Shown: in pieces, positions 48,167-57,724 of the stretch
How the letters are laid out: every line of letters starts with the position of its first letter
Numbering within the stretch: position 1 is the stretch's first letter
DNA from: Chromohalobacter nigrandesensis
Lineage (GTDB): Bacteria; Pseudomonadota; Gammaproteobacteria; Pseudomonadales; Halomonadaceae
Assembly (NCBI RefSeq): GCF_023061285.1
Contig: NZ_JAKGAM010000016.1
Span: forward strand, 1-64,000
Direction of reading: 5' to 3'
Length of the DNA stretch: 64,000 nucleotides
Translations under genes and position numbers: made by a program
The notes under the pieces: model-generated
Seen by the model: the letters and a program-made list of their open reading frames with translations, nothing else
The model's database searches: none
Told to the model about the DNA's origin: nothing

Positions 48167-48874
48167 ATGCACGAGCTTATGAACACGGCGAGAGAGGCGC
48201 TGCACTTGCTGCTCTCCTTCGATCCGGCCTTGTGGGAAATCATTGGCGTCTCGTTTCGTGTCTCGCTGACGGCGATACTCGTGGCCTTGCCGCCTGCGTT
48301 GTTGATTGCCTTGCTGCTGGCGCGTGTTGCCTTTCCGGGGCGTTGGTTCGCGATATCGCTGGTCAATACGTTCATGGCCGTGCCCACCGTCGTGGTGGGG
48401 CTGGTGCTGTTCATGCTGCTATCGCGCAGTGGCCCGCTGGGGGAACTGCGCCTGCTGTTCACCCAGCGGGCCATGATCATCGGCCAGATCCTGCTGGCGA
48501 TGCCGGTATTGACCGCGATGTTGCACAGCACGTTGCAAAGCATCGATCAGCGTGCCTGGGAAACGGCGCGACAACTGGGTGCCGGATGGTGGCAGTCGCT
48601 GTGGGTGTTGATCCGCGAAGCGCGCTTCGGGGTCATCGCCGCCGTACTGGCTGCGTTCGGGCGCATCATTGCCGAGGTGGGCAGCGCGGTGATGATCGGC
48701 GGCAATATCGAGCATTTCACGCGCACCATCACCACGGCGATCGCCCTGGAAACGCTCAAGGGTGAATTCGCTCAGGGACTGGCTCTGGGGCTCGTCCTGT
48801 TGCTGCTGGCGCTGGTGCTCAATGTACTACTGGGCGTAATGCGCGGACGCGGTCATCAAACCGTGAGTATCTGA
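48167..48874 (+). CDS. tupB: Tungstate ABC transporter permease TupB
   Basis: A 235-residue inner-membrane permease with about five to six helices and the EAA-like loop (AWETARQLGAGWWQSLWVLIREARFG). It begins 15 bp after tupA with GGAGG before its ATG. It partners TupA and TupC. Confidence 0.92.
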   Translation: MHELMNTAREALHLLLSFDPALWEIIGVSFRVSLTAILVALPPALLIALLLARVAFPGRWFAISLVNTFMAVPTVVVGLVLFMLLSRSGPLGELRLLFTQRAMIIGQILLAMPVLTAMLHSTLQSIDQRAWETARQLGAGWWQSLWVLIREARFGVIAAVLAAFGRIIAEVGSAVMIGGNIEHFTRTITTAIALETLKGEFAQGLALGLVLLLLALVLNVLLGVMRGRGHQTVSI

Positions 48875-48903
48875 TTGCATATCGTCCACCGAGGGGAATG
48901 TTA

Positions 48904-49569
48904 ATGCTCGAGGTGAGCCAGCTTGCCCATGGTTTCGGCCGCCAGCCGGCGTTATGGGAGATACCTTACTTGCAATGGCAGGGACACACGCTGGTACACC
49001 TGCGCGGCGATAATGGCAGCGGCAAGACCACATTGCTGCGCTTGCTAGCGGGCTTGGAGACGCCTCGCCAAGGCACCATACGCTGGACGTGGGCGGAAGC
49101 GATGCCTGCCTCGCCGCCTTGTCCGGGGCGTGTACTCTATCTGCATCAACAACCCTATCTCTTCGATACCAGCGTCGCTGGCAATCTGCGCTATGTCGCT
49201 CGGTGGAACGGCTGGCGTGGGACCACGGCACGCGACCGCGTGGCGGCGATGCTGGAACGCTGCGGTCTGGCGGCCCATGCCCAGCAGCGGGCCCGCTCGC
49301 TGTCCGGTGGTGAGCGTATGCGACTGGCACTGGCACGGGCCTGGCTATTGTCGCCACGCGTGTTGCTGCTCGACGAACCCACCGCCAGCCTTGATCGTCA
49401 GGCGATTGCCGATGTCAGTACATTGATTTCGTCGCTGCATGAGGCGGGTTGTGCCATCGTGCTCAGTGCCCATCAATCTAGCGTGTTGACCGAGCGCTGC
49501 GACGAGTACTGGTGCCTCGAACAACGATGCCTGCAGGTGAATGCCTTCAAGCAGGAAGTAGCGGTGTGA
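48904..49569 (+). CDS. tupC: Tungstate ABC transporter ATPase TupC
   Basis: A 221-residue ATPase with Walker A GDNGSGKTT, signature LSGGERMR and Walker B LLLDEPTASLD. The second of two close ATGs (48904) has GAGGGG at 7 bases and is preferred. It completes the tupABC importer. Confidence 0.9.
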   Translation: MLEVSQLAHGFGRQPALWEIPYLQWQGHTLVHLRGDNGSGKTTLLRLLAGLETPRQGTIRWTWAEAMPASPPCPGRVLYLHQQPYLFDTSVAGNLRYVARWNGWRGTTARDRVAAMLERCGLAAHAQQRARSLSGGERMRLALARAWLLSPRVLLLDEPTASLDRQAIADVSTLISSLHEAGCAIVLSAHQSSVLTERCDEYWCLEQRCLQVNAFKQEVAV

Positions 49570-49665
49570 CGCGGTCATGGTCGTACGCACTTGGTAAGTA
49601 GCTCGGCGTGTGGGTCGAAGCCGAGTATGATGGTAAAAGTAACAGCCAGTGCGGGAGCGATAGGC

Positions 49666-50265
49666 ATGCACGAGGATGAAGTAACCGCCGTGGTATTGGC
49701 GGGAGGAGAAGGGCGCCGCATGGGCGGCCGTGATAAAGGCTGGGAATCGTTTGCGGGTGAGCCCTTGATTGCGCACGTGGTGAAGCGTTTGGCGCCTCAG
49801 GTCGGGCGCATCGCGATCAATGCCAATCGCAGTCTGGAACGCTACCGGGCGTTGGGCTACCCGCTGATCAGTGACCGCGAGGCAGGCTATCACGGGCCGC
49901 TCATGGGTATGTGGAGCGCGCTATGTGCCGTGGAGACGCCTTGGGCATTGTTCGTGCCTTGCGATTCTCCGGCGCTGCCAACCGATCTGGTGAAGCGTCT
50001 GCAGGATGGGCACGGTGAGCAGCGTATCGCGGTGGCACACGATGGTCAGCGGGCGCATCCGGTGGTGGCCTTGATCGATACCGCGCTACGCGACGATCTC
50101 GGCGCGGCACTGCGCGATGGCGAGCGCAAGATAGATCGCTGGTATGCGCGCCATCCGTGGTGTCATGTCGATTTTTCCGATCAGCCCGAGGCGTTCGCCA
50201 ATCTCAACTCTCCCGACGACCGTGACGTTATGGAGCGGCGCTGGCGCTCTAATGGGTCATTGTGA
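49666..50265 (+). CDS. mobA: Molybdenum cofactor guanylyltransferase MobA
   Basis: Attaches GMP to Mo-molybdopterin to make the bis-MGD cofactor. The 199-residue protein has the nucleotide-binding VLAGGEGRRMGGRDKGW near residue 9 and FVPCDSPALP in the middle. The ATG at 49666 with GGGAG upstream was preferred over upstream starts that add unconserved residues. Confidence 0.92.
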   Translation: MHEDEVTAVVLAGGEGRRMGGRDKGWESFAGEPLIAHVVKRLAPQVGRIAINANRSLERYRALGYPLISDREAGYHGPLMGMWSALCAVETPWALFVPCDSPALPTDLVKRLQDGHGEQRIAVAHDGQRAHPVVALIDTALRDDLGAALRDGERKIDRWYARHPWCHVDFSDQPEAFANLNSPDDRDVMERRWRSNGSL

Positions 50266-50410
50266 CTTGGCGATTGCCTTTCCGTGCGATTTTCGGAGAG
50301 CCAAGGTGATCCATCCTCGTTTCAACGGCGATTCCTCGGCATGTTTGTTGCCTCCTGTTACTCACGAATGATTCTCCCTCGACGATTTGGCATGAGGACG
50401 ACGAGACGCG

Positions 50411-50977
50411 ATGACGTTATCGCTTGAGGCGCTAGACACGCCACTGCTGGGTATCGCCGCTTGGAGTGGGACCGGAAAGACGACGTTGCTCGAGGCACTG
50501 TTGCCCAGGCTGGCCGAGGCAGGCATGCAAGTAGCGGTGATCAAGCATGCCCATCACGCCTTCGATATCGACCGCCCCGGCAAGGATAGCTACCGTCTGC
50601 GTCAGGCCGGTGCGACGCCGATGCTGGTGGCATCGGGCAAGCGTTTTGCCTTGATGATGGAAACGCCCGAACGCGAGGAAGCCGATCTCGCGGCGCTGAT
50701 TCCCCATGTCCTGCCCCTGGCGCCGGATCTGATTCTGGTCGAAGGCTTCAAGGCGTGGCCTCTGCCCAAGCTGGAGCTGCATCGTCAGGCAGTGGAAAAG
50801 CCGCTGATGGCGACCGATGACCCTTGGATACGTGCGGTGGCGACGCCCGATGATATCGCGCTGCCGAACGGTGTCGAGCGCTTGCCGATGGACGATCATG
50901 ACGCTCTGATCGACTGGCTACAGGCCTGGCCGCAACGCTGGCCCGAGATGCGTCGTGGTCCCCGGGGGACATCATGA
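50411..50977 (+). CDS. mobB: Molybdopterin-guanine dinucleotide biosynthesis protein MobB
   Basis: A 188-residue GTPase-like P-loop protein (Walker A AWSGTGKTT) with KHAHHAFDIDRPGKDSYRLR and LVEGFKAWPLPKLEL, all MobB-like. It aids MobA. It is preceded by a 145-bp gap without a gene and overlaps moeA by ATGA. Confidence 0.92.
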   Translation: MTLSLEALDTPLLGIAAWSGTGKTTLLEALLPRLAEAGMQVAVIKHAHHAFDIDRPGKDSYRLRQAGATPMLVASGKRFALMMETPEREEADLAALIPHVLPLAPDLILVEGFKAWPLPKLELHRQAVEKPLMATDDPWIRAVATPDDIALPNGVERLPMDDHDALIDWLQAWPQRWPEMRRGPRGTS

Positions 50978-52245
50978 CCTTATCCTGTTTTGAGCTAGGC
51001 GAGCGCATGCTCGGCGTCGATGAAACGCTCGAGGCCCTGGCGGCGATGACGCCACTGCCGGTTGCCACGCATCGGGTCAGACTGGCGGCGGCTTGCGATC
51101 GAGTACTAGCGGAGGATGCTATCTCGCCGATCGACGTGCCGCAGAATACCAATGCCGCCATGGACGGCATCGCACTGGCTTGGCCCGACGACGTGCCGGC
51201 AGGCGATATGCGCGTGGATGTGGTCGGCGATGTTCTGGCGGGTACGCGGCTGACGACAGCGTTGGCGCCGGGCCAGGCGGTACGCATCACCACCGGGGCA
51301 CCGCTACCCGCTGGCGCGGATACTGTCATCATGAGCGAGCAGCTCGTCGATGCCGGTAGCCCAGAGCGTGTGCGTATCGAACGGTCCGAGCGGGTGCGGC
51401 GTGGGCAGAATGTGCGCCAGGCCGGCGAAGATATCGCGCGCGGCCAACGTGCCTTGAGTGCTGGGACACGCTTGCGGCCGCAGCACTTGGGACTGCTGGC
51501 CTCGCTGGGGTACGCGGAGATCGAGGTGTTTCGTCCGCTGCGCGTGGCGGTTTTTTCCACCGGCGATGAAGTCACGGCGCCGGGCGAGGCGCTGCCGCCC
51601 GCCGGCATCTACGATACCAACCGTTTTTCGTTGCAGGGCCTGCTGAACCGCTTGGGCTGCGACGTCATCGACCTGGGCATTCTCCAGGACGATCTCGCCA
51701 GCATGCGTGCCTCTCTTGCGGCAGCGGCCCGTGAGGTGGATATGGTAGTGACTAGCGGGGGCGTCTCGGTCGGTCAGGCCGACTGGGTCAAGCCCGCGCT
51801 GACGGCCATCGGCGAGCTGGGGCTATGGCGAATCGCCATGCGCCCCGGAAGACCCTTGGCGTTCGGACGTATCCATCAAACGGACGGTGTGGCGGTGCCT
51901 TTCTTCGGACTTCCCGGCAACCCCGTGGCGGTCATGGTGACCTTCCTGCAATTCGTGCAGCCGATGTTGCGGCGCATGCAGGGTGAACATGACTGGCAAC
52001 CGTCACGTCTCACGGCGCTGGCCACCGAGCCATTGAAAAGCCGCGAGGGACGCGTCGATTATCATCGCGGTGTCTATACCTGCGATGAGGCCGGCCAACT
52101 GTGGGTGCATACCACGGGCCGTCAAGGATCGGGCATTCTCAGCTCGATGGTGACGGCCAATTGCCTTATCGAAATCGGTGACGGATGTGCCGCCGTCGAG
52201 GCGGGTGCGCCGGTGACGATACAACCGTTCGGTGACCTGACATGA
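50974..52245 (+). CDS. moeA: Molybdopterin molybdenumtransferase MoeA
   Basis: Inserts molybdate (or tungstate) into adenylylated molybdopterin. The 423-residue protein contains [34 protein letters not shown] in part, [14 protein letters not shown] and [14 protein letters not shown], the family motifs in order, and a C-terminal domain. It overlaps mobB and the next gene by ATGA, so the whole block is one operon. Confidence 0.95.
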   Translation: MTLSCFELGERMLGVDETLEALAAMTPLPVATHRVRLAAACDRVLAEDAISPIDVPQNTNAAMDGIALAWPDDVPAGDMRVDVVGDVLAGTRLTTALAPGQAVRITTGAPLPAGADTVIMSEQLVDAGSPERVRIERSERVRRGQNVRQAGEDIARGQRALSAGTRLRPQHLGLLASLGYAEIEVFRPLRVAVFSTGDEVTAPGEALPPAGIYDTNRFSLQGLLNRLGCDVIDLGILQDDLASMRASLAAAAREVDMVVTSGGVSVGQADWVKPALTAIGELGLWRIAMRPGRPLAFGRIHQTDGVAVPFFGLPGNPVAVMVTFLQFVQPMLRRMQGEHDWQPSRLTALATEPLKSREGRVDYHRGVYTCDEAGQLWVHTTGRQGSGILSSMVTANCLIEIGDGCAAVEAGAPVTIQPFGDLT

Positions 52246-53021
52246 GTTTGACCCATCTCAATGCACGTGGCGAAGCCCACATGGTGGATGTCGGCGATAA
52301 GGCCGAAACGCAGCGCGAGGCCGTGGCCAGCGGACGCATCATCATGCGCCCGGAAACACTGGCATTGCTGGACGAGGGCGGCTTGCCCAAGGGCGATGTG
52401 CTGGCCACGGCACGCATCGCCGGTATTCAGGCCGCCAAGCGCACGCATGAATTGATTCCCCTGTGCCATGCGTTGCTGTTGTCCAAGGTGAGTGTCGATT
52501 TTCGCCTCGATGAAGCGGCATCCTGCGTGCATGTCGAATCGCGTTGCCGTCTGGCGGGCCGCACCGGTGTGGAAATGGAAGCGCTGACCGCCGTCTCGGT
52601 CGCGTGCCTGACCCTCTACGATATGTGCAAGGCGGTCGACAAGGACATGACGATCGAAGGCGTGCGTCTGGAACACAAGACGGGCGGCAAGTCCGGTGAG
52701 TGGCATCGCGCCTCCGAGGACGTGACCATGAGCCGCGAGGCACCCGAATCACCTTCCGCCGCCGTCGCCGCCATACACGTCAAGTTTCTCGCCGAATTGC
52801 GCGAGCGATTGGATATTGAAGAAGTGGAAGTGCCGGTCGCTGCGCTGGAAAGCCTCGATGTCGCCAGTCTCAAGACTGCGCTGCAGGCGCAGGATTCTCG
52901 CTTCGCGGCCTTGTCGGCCGCGCGCATTCTGTGTGCCGTCAACCACGCCATGGCGCATGAGGAAACGTCGCTCTCCGATGGGGATGAAGTGGCGTTTTTT
53001 CCGCCGGTCACCGGTGGATGA
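52242..53021 (+). CDS. moaC-moaD: MoaC-MoaD fusion protein
   Basis: A 259-residue protein of two complete parts. Residues 1-155 are MoaC (cyclic pyranopterin monophosphate synthase), with [20 protein letters not shown] and GGKSG. After a short polar linker (about 156-176), residues 177-259 are MoaD, the small sulfur carrier of molybdopterin synthase, ending in the required free TGG at the very C-terminus. There is no stop codon or second start between the parts. The MoaD C-terminus would still reach MoaE and the adenylating enzyme. It is placed between moeA and moaE. Confidence 0.92.
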   Translation: MSLTHLNARGEAHMVDVGDKAETQREAVASGRIIMRPETLALLDEGGLPKGDVLATARIAGIQAAKRTHELIPLCHALLLSKVSVDFRLDEAASCVHVESRCRLAGRTGVEMEALTAVSVACLTLYDMCKAVDKDMTIEGVRLEHKTGGKSGEWHRASEDVTMSREAPESPSAAVAAIHVKFLAELRERLDIEEVEVPVAALESLDVASLKTALQAQDSRFAALSAARILCAVNHAMAHEETSLSDGDEVAFFPPVTGG

Positions 53022-53031
53022 GGAGGCAATC

Positions 53032-53490
53032 ATGATCGATGTGCGTGTGCAGTCCCCGGTCTTCGATGTGGGCGAAGAGCAACGCCAATTGTTGGCGGGG
53101 CGTCATGATATCGGCGCCGTGGTGACCTTCACCGGCCTGGTGCGCGATTTCAATGAACGCCCGGACGTGCAGGCCCTGTCGCTGGAGCACTACCCCGGCA
53201 TGACCGAGGCGGCGCTGCGTGACATTGCCGAGCAGGCGACGACGCGCTGGCCGCTCGATGGGATACGCATCGTGCATCGTGTCGGCCGCTTGTCGCCGAG
53301 CGACCCTATCGTCATGGTCATGGTCGCGAGTGCCCATCGCCGTGCGGCATTCGATGCGTGCGATTTTCTTATGGACTACCTCAAGACACGTGCGCCATTC
53401 TGGAAGAAAGAACACACTGCAAGCGGGACGTATTGGGTCTCGGCGCGTGATAGTGACGCGCGGGACGCGGCCCGTTGGGAGGAAGCATGA
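53032..53490 (+). CDS. moaE: Molybdopterin synthase catalytic subunit MoaE
   Basis: Large subunit of molybdopterin synthase, 152 residues. It has [37 protein letters not shown] and the C-terminal [11 protein letters not shown] motif with the catalytic lysines. The ATG at 53032 has GAGGAGG upstream; the end overlaps moaA (ATGA). Its MoaD partner is the second half of the upstream fusion. Confidence 0.95.
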   Translation: MIDVRVQSPVFDVGEEQRQLLAGRHDIGAVVTFTGLVRDFNERPDVQALSLEHYPGMTEAALRDIAEQATTRWPLDGIRIVHRVGRLSPSDPIVMVMVASAHRRAAFDACDFLMDYLKTRAPFWKKEHTASGTYWVSARDSDARDAARWEEA

Positions 53491-54476
53491 CCGAGCTGAT
53501 CGACAACTTTCAGCGCCGGATTCGCTATGTGCGTATTTCGGTGACGGACCGCTGCGACTTTCGCTGCGTCTACTGTATGAGCGAGGACATGACGTTTTTG
53601 CCGCGCGCACAGATATTGACGCTCGAGGAGATCGAGCAGGTAGCACGTGCGTTCGTCGAACTGGGCGTAGAAAAGATCCGTTTGACCGGCGGAGAGCCTC
53701 TGGTGCGGCGTGGCATCGATGACCTGGTGTCGCGTGTCGGCGCGTTACCTGGCCTCAAGGACTTTGCCATGACCACCAACGGCGCGGGATTGGTCAAGCA
53801 TGCCAAGGCACTGCGCGAAGGCGGTATGCAGCGTCTCAATATCAGCATTGATTCACTCGATCCCGAGCGCTTTCGCAGTTTGACTCGCACCGGCGATCTC
53901 GAGAATGTCATCGCCGGTATTCGTGCCGCACGGGATGCCGGATTCGAGCGTATCAAGCTCAATGCCGTGGTGCTCAAGGGGCGTAACGACGATGAAGTGC
54001 TCGATTTGGTCGACTTCGCGCGTCGCGAAGGCGTGGATATCAGCTTTATCGAGGAAATGCCGCTGGGCGATGTATCCGATCATTCGCGCGAAGAAACCTT
54101 TTATTCCAGCGATGATGTCCACGCGGCTATTGCTTCGCGTTATGCGTTGTTGCCGACCACTGAAAATACCCTGGGGCCGTCGCGTTATTTCCGGATGCCG
54201 GATAGCGATTCGCGCGTCGGTTTCATTTCACCGCATAGCCATAATTTCTGCGATACCTGTAACCGCGTCAGGGTCACGGTAGAAGGGCGTTTGCTACTCT
54301 GCCTCGGCAATGAGCATTCGGTCGATCTACGTGAGGTACTGAGGCGTTATCCCGGTGATATGGAGCGTCTCAAGCAGCGCATCGTCGAGGCTATGCCATT
54401 GAAACCCGAGCGCCATCATTTCCGTACGGATGGTGATGTCGATATCGTGCGCTTCATGAATATGACGGGCGGATAA
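53487..54476 (+). CDS. moaA: GTP 3',8-cyclase MoaA
   Basis: Radical SAM enzyme that starts molybdenum cofactor synthesis from GTP. The 329-residue protein has the SAM cluster motif [10 protein letters not shown], the second cluster motif [10 protein letters not shown] followed by LLLCLG, and the C-terminal Gly-Gly used in catalysis. It ends the tup-mob-moe-moa run. Confidence 0.95.
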   Translation: MTELIDNFQRRIRYVRISVTDRCDFRCVYCMSEDMTFLPRAQILTLEEIEQVARAFVELGVEKIRLTGGEPLVRRGIDDLVSRVGALPGLKDFAMTTNGAGLVKHAKALREGGMQRLNISIDSLDPERFRSLTRTGDLENVIAGIRAARDAGFERIKLNAVVLKGRNDDEVLDLVDFARREGVDISFIEEMPLGDVSDHSREETFYSSDDVHAAIASRYALLPTTENTLGPSRYFRMPDSDSRVGFISPHSHNFCDTCNRVRVTVEGRLLLCLGNEHSVDLREVLRRYPGDMERLKQRIVEAMPLKPERHHFRTDGDVDIVRFMNMTGG

Positions 54477-54568
54477 TGTTTTGCGCATGTGCTTCCTTCG
54501 CGGTAGCGTAATGCGTCTCCCAACCATAAAGGCGTGAAGTTTTGACTTGGCTTGAGTACATTATTTTC

Positions 54569-54596
54569 TTGCTAAACCAAGTTCGAGTCATATACT
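54569..54596 (+). promoter_or_regulatory. Promoter of H-NS-like gene
   Basis: TTGCTA at 54569 and TATACT at 54591 are separated by 16 bp in AT-rich DNA. An inverted repeat (ACTTGG ... CCAAGT) surrounds the -35 region and could be a regulator site. Confidence 0.6.
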
Positions 54597-54653
54597 TTTC
54601 AGAAACGCCAAGGCGTTATGCTGCAGGTTGGTTATTTTAAATGGAGGAGGCGA

Positions 54654-54950
54654 ATGTCCACTGATACTCTGGAGCGCATTGCGCGAAATAAAAACGTGGC
54701 TCGCGCTGCCGCGCGACAGCTCAGCATGGAGCAGCTCCACAAGCTGTCGGAAGTCATCGGTGAAGTGATCGAACAGAAGCAGCAGGAAGATCATAAGCGC
54801 CAAGCCGAAGAAGCTGCCAAAGAGCGGAAGTTGGCAGAAATTCGTGAAGCGATGAGCGATGCCGGTCTTTCTTTGGACGACTTGATGTCCGAGCAGCCCC
54901 GCAAGCGTCGCGGGCGGCCACCGAAGAAAGACAAGGAACGCAAGCAGTAA
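54654..54950 (+). CDS. H-NS-like nucleoid-associated protein
   Basis: A 98-residue basic protein with a helical/coiled-coil N-terminal part (about 1-68, dimerization) and a C-terminal AT-hook-like tail RKRRGRPPKK (83-92). The full C-terminal H-NS motif (TWTGxGRxP) is absent. By analogy it would bind AT-rich DNA and silence foreign genes, but the DNA-binding mode is inferred. GGAGGAGG stands before the ATG. Confidence 0.72.
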   Translation: MSTDTLERIARNKNVARAAARQLSMEQLHKLSEVIGEVIEQKQQEDHKRQAEEAAKERKLAEIREAMSDAGLSLDDLMSEQPRKRRGRPPKKDKERKQ

Positions 54951-54974
54951 GTGTCACGCGTACGCGTAAACGAT

Positions 54975-55000
54975 AAAACGGACCTCAGGGTCCGTTTTTT
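54975..55000 (+). terminator. Terminator after H-NS-like gene
   Basis: A 10-bp stem (AAAACGGACC / GGTCCGTTTT) with a TCAG loop is followed by T-rich sequence. As a symmetrical A/T-flanked hairpin it can also serve the convergent minus-strand gene. Confidence 0.85.
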
Positions 55001-55009
55001 AATACTGGA

Positions 55010-56692
55010 TCATGATTCGAGAGGCGATGTCTCTTCTGCGGCCATGATATGCAGGTGGACGTCGGGTAGATGACGCAGGTGCGTGTCGAGCCAATGCATC
55101 AAAGGGGCGTGTAATTGTTGGCGTAACGTGGCGATGGTGTCCGCCTCATGCATGGCCAACTGGTCGTCGAGCCAATCGGCGAGGGCAGTGTCGTCCAGTG
55201 CCAGGTCGTGACTCGTATCCCACAATAAGCGCCCCACGCGTGCCCATCCCGATGCCTGACGAATGACCGGAAGCGTCAAACTCAAGATGCCGCTGCGGCG
55301 ATGCATGCCCGACATGGCGGGAGCGTGCAACCCTTCCAGGGGATGAATGCGGTTCTGGGTGACGATATGCGGTGCCAGTGAGTGGCGCGCAAGGCAGCTC
55401 AGCCCCTCGTTATCGACGTGGAGCATATCGCCGTTGCGCGGGATCCAGGACACCTCGATGCCCAGCGATTCCGCCAGAAGACGATGCGCTTGTTGGTGCT
55501 GGAATTCGCCATGCACGGGTAGCAAGCGTTTGGGGGCTAGCCACCCATAAAGACGCTGCAATTCTTCCTGTGCGGGATGCCCCGAGGCATGTAGCTCGGG
55601 ATGATTGCGTTCATCGTAAAGGGTGACGTGGGCGCGCTTGAGTCCAGCCTGTAATCGCTCGATCAGCAATTCGTTCCCCGGGATCGCCTTGGCCGAGAAA
55701 ATCACACTGTCGCCGGGCTGGAGTTCGAAATCGGGGTGCTGCCCCTGGGCCAGGCGCGAGAGTGCCGAACGTGGTTCTCCCTGGCTGCCGGTAGCAATGA
55801 CCAGTACCTCTTCGGGCGGTAAATAGCCAAGGTCGCGAACGGGGACCAGCGAGGGGAAGTCCTCGAGATAGCCAAGCCCTCGGGCGACATTCACCATGCG
55901 CTCCATCGAACGCCCCATGAGGCTGACGCGGCGTCCGCAGGCCTTGGCGGCACGGCCCAGTGCCAGGATACGCGCCAGATTGCTGGCAAAGCAGCTGACG
56001 ATCACGCGGCCGGGGCAGGCGCCGATCGTCGTCTCGAGGGCACGCGCGACGTCGCCTTCGCTGCGTGAATGACCGGCGACGGGGGCATTGGTGGAATCGC
56101 CGACGACCAGATCGATAGGCGCCAGTGCCTGGAAACGCTGTGGGGATACGGGATCACCGATCAAGGGCTCGGGATCGAGCTTCCAGTCGCCGGTGTGCAG
56201 GATCCGGTGTGTCGGGGTCGCCAATAGCAGTGCACAGCTTTCAGGAATCGAGTGCGGTAGCGGCAAAAAGCGTATATCGAAAGGGCCGCTTTGCGTGGCC
56301 TCGCCGGGCGTGATGACGTGAATCGCATCGGTGGGCAGGTGCTGCTCGGCGAAGCGTAGGCGCAACAAACCGGCGGCCAGTGGCGTCGCATGAATTGGGC
56401 ACTGCCAGCGTGGCCACAGCCAGGCAATCGCGCCGATGTGATCTTCATGCCCGTGCGTCACGAGGATCGCCTGAGGGACGATATCCAGAGAAGGCAAGAG
56501 GTCGACATTGGGGACTTGTAAAGGCGCCTGCGGAAGATCCTGGCGAATCATCATGCCGCAGTCGACCACGATCCAGTGATCAAGGTGCCCATAAAGGGTG
56601 AAATTCATGCCGATCTCACCACAGCCGCCGAGGGGCAGTATCTGAAGAGGAGGCTTGCGGCGGGGGCGTATCTGGATGCGTGGTTGGGACAT
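55010..56692 (-). CDS. RNase J-like metallo-beta-lactamase protein
   Basis: A 560-residue protein with the metallo-beta-lactamase HGHEDHIGA (His80-His85), a beta-CASP domain, and late motifs such as ATGSQGEPRSALSRLA and SGHPAQEELQRLY. These match ribonuclease J proteins, including the HASGH-like motif. RNase J is a 5' exonuclease/endonuclease in Gram-positives and occurs only in some gammaproteobacteria. The conserved RNase J C-terminal domain is less clear here. The start has AAGGGA 6 bases upstream. Confidence 0.82.
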   Translation of the reverse strand: MSQPRIQIRPRRKPPLQILPLGGCGEIGMNFTLYGHLDHWIVVDCGMMIRQDLPQAPLQVPNVDLLPSLDIVPQAILVTHGHEDHIGAIAWLWPRWQCPIHATPLAAGLLRLRFAEQHLPTDAIHVITPGEATQSGPFDIRFLPLPHSIPESCALLLATPTHRILHTGDWKLDPEPLIGDPVSPQRFQALAPIDLVVGDSTNAPVAGHSRSEGDVARALETTIGACPGRVIVSCFASNLARILALGRAAKACGRRVSLMGRSMERMVNVARGLGYLEDFPSLVPVRDLGYLPPEEVLVIATGSQGEPRSALSRLAQGQHPDFELQPGDSVIFSAKAIPGNELLIERLQAGLKRAHVTLYDERNHPELHASGHPAQEELQRLYGWLAPKRLLPVHGEFQHQQAHRLLAESLGIEVSWIPRNGDMLHVDNEGLSCLARHSLAPHIVTQNRIHPLEGLHAPAMSGMHRRSGILSLTLPVIRQASGWARVGRLLWDTSHDLALDDTALADWLDDQLAMHEADTIATLRQQLHAPLMHWLDTHLRHLPDVHLHIMAAEETSPLES

Positions 56693-56862
56693 CGTTATCC
56701 CTTAACGTGAAGATACCCATTACTATACGGGATGCCCCGGCGCGGCCACAATCGAGGCTTCTTGTAGTGATCGAATTCGCTACAATAGGCGCCCTCTGGT
56801 GAGACGCGCCCTCTCAAAAGGGTGCCAATCGCCGCTTCATTTCAGGATTGATGGTAGCGCGC

Positions 56863-57717
56863 ATGTCCCATTCATATCGTCTTATCGTCTCGTGCCCCGA
56901 CCGCGTGGGCATCGTTTCCCGTGTATCCAGTTATATTGCCGGTCACGGAGGCTGGATCACCGAGGCCAATCAGCACTCGGACTTGGCCACCGGGCGCTTT
57001 TTCATGCGCTACGAGATCAAGGCCGAGTCGTTGCCGCTGAGTATCGATGCGATGCGCGACGACTTTTCCACCATTGCCAGTGAGTTCTCGATGGACTGGG
57101 CACTGAGCGATACCGCTAAGCCCAAGCGCGTTGTCCTGATGGCCTCGCGTGCGTCGCATTGCCTGGTCGATCTGCTGTATCGCTGGACCGCGGGTGAACT
57201 CGATTGCGAGATTCCCTGTGTGATCTCCAATCATGAAGCGCTGCGAGCGTTGGTCGAATGGCATGGCATTCCGTTTCATCATGTGCCGGTCGATGCGAAC
57301 GACAAGGCGGCGGCATTCGCCCAGGTCGAGGCGCTGGTCGAAGAGGCGCGGGCGGATACGGTGGTGCTGGCGCGCTACATGCAGATTCTGCCGCCCAATC
57401 TGTGCCAGCGATACGCGGGGCGTATCATCAATATCCACCACAGTTTCCTGCCCTCGTTCGCCGGTGCCAAGCCCTATCATCAGGCCTACGCGCGCGGGGT
57501 CAAGCTGATTGGCGCGACGTGTCACTATGTCACCGAAGAGCTCGACGCGGGTCCCATCATCGAGCAGGACATTCAGCGCGTGACGCACTGCCATACCGCC
57601 GATGATCTGGTGCGTCTGGGGCGTGACGTCGAAAAAGCCGTGCTAGCGCGCGGGTTGCGTTGGCATCTGCAGGATCGGGTCTTGATTCATGGCAACAAGA
57701 CGGTCGTCTTCGCTTGA
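56863..57717 (+). CDS. purU: Formyltetrahydrofolate deformylase PurU
   Basis: Hydrolyses 10-formyl-tetrahydrofolate to formate and tetrahydrofolate. The 284-residue protein has an N-terminal ACT domain (YRLIVSCPDRVGIVSRVSSYI) and a C-terminal formyltransferase-like domain with HHSFLPSFAGAKPYHQA and EELDAGPIIEQDIQR. The ATG at 56863 begins the conserved part; an ATG at 56851 is also possible. Confidence 0.93.
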   Translation: MSHSYRLIVSCPDRVGIVSRVSSYIAGHGGWITEANQHSDLATGRFFMRYEIKAESLPLSIDAMRDDFSTIASEFSMDWALSDTAKPKRVVLMASRASHCLVDLLYRWTAGELDCEIPCVISNHEALRALVEWHGIPFHHVPVDANDKAAAFAQVEALVEEARADTVVLARYMQILPPNLCQRYAGRIINIHHSFLPSFAGAKPYHQAYARGVKLIGATCHYVTEELDAGPIIEQDIQRVTHCHTADDLVRLGRDVEKAVLARGLRWHLQDRVLIHGNKTVVFA

Positions 57718-57724
57718 AGCTAGA

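Noticed and set aside
49570-49665. Molybdenum cofactor riboswitch
   Set aside because: The gaps before mobA and mobB are short and show no long stem structure of the Moco RNA type; moeA, moaCD, moaE and moaA have no leaders.
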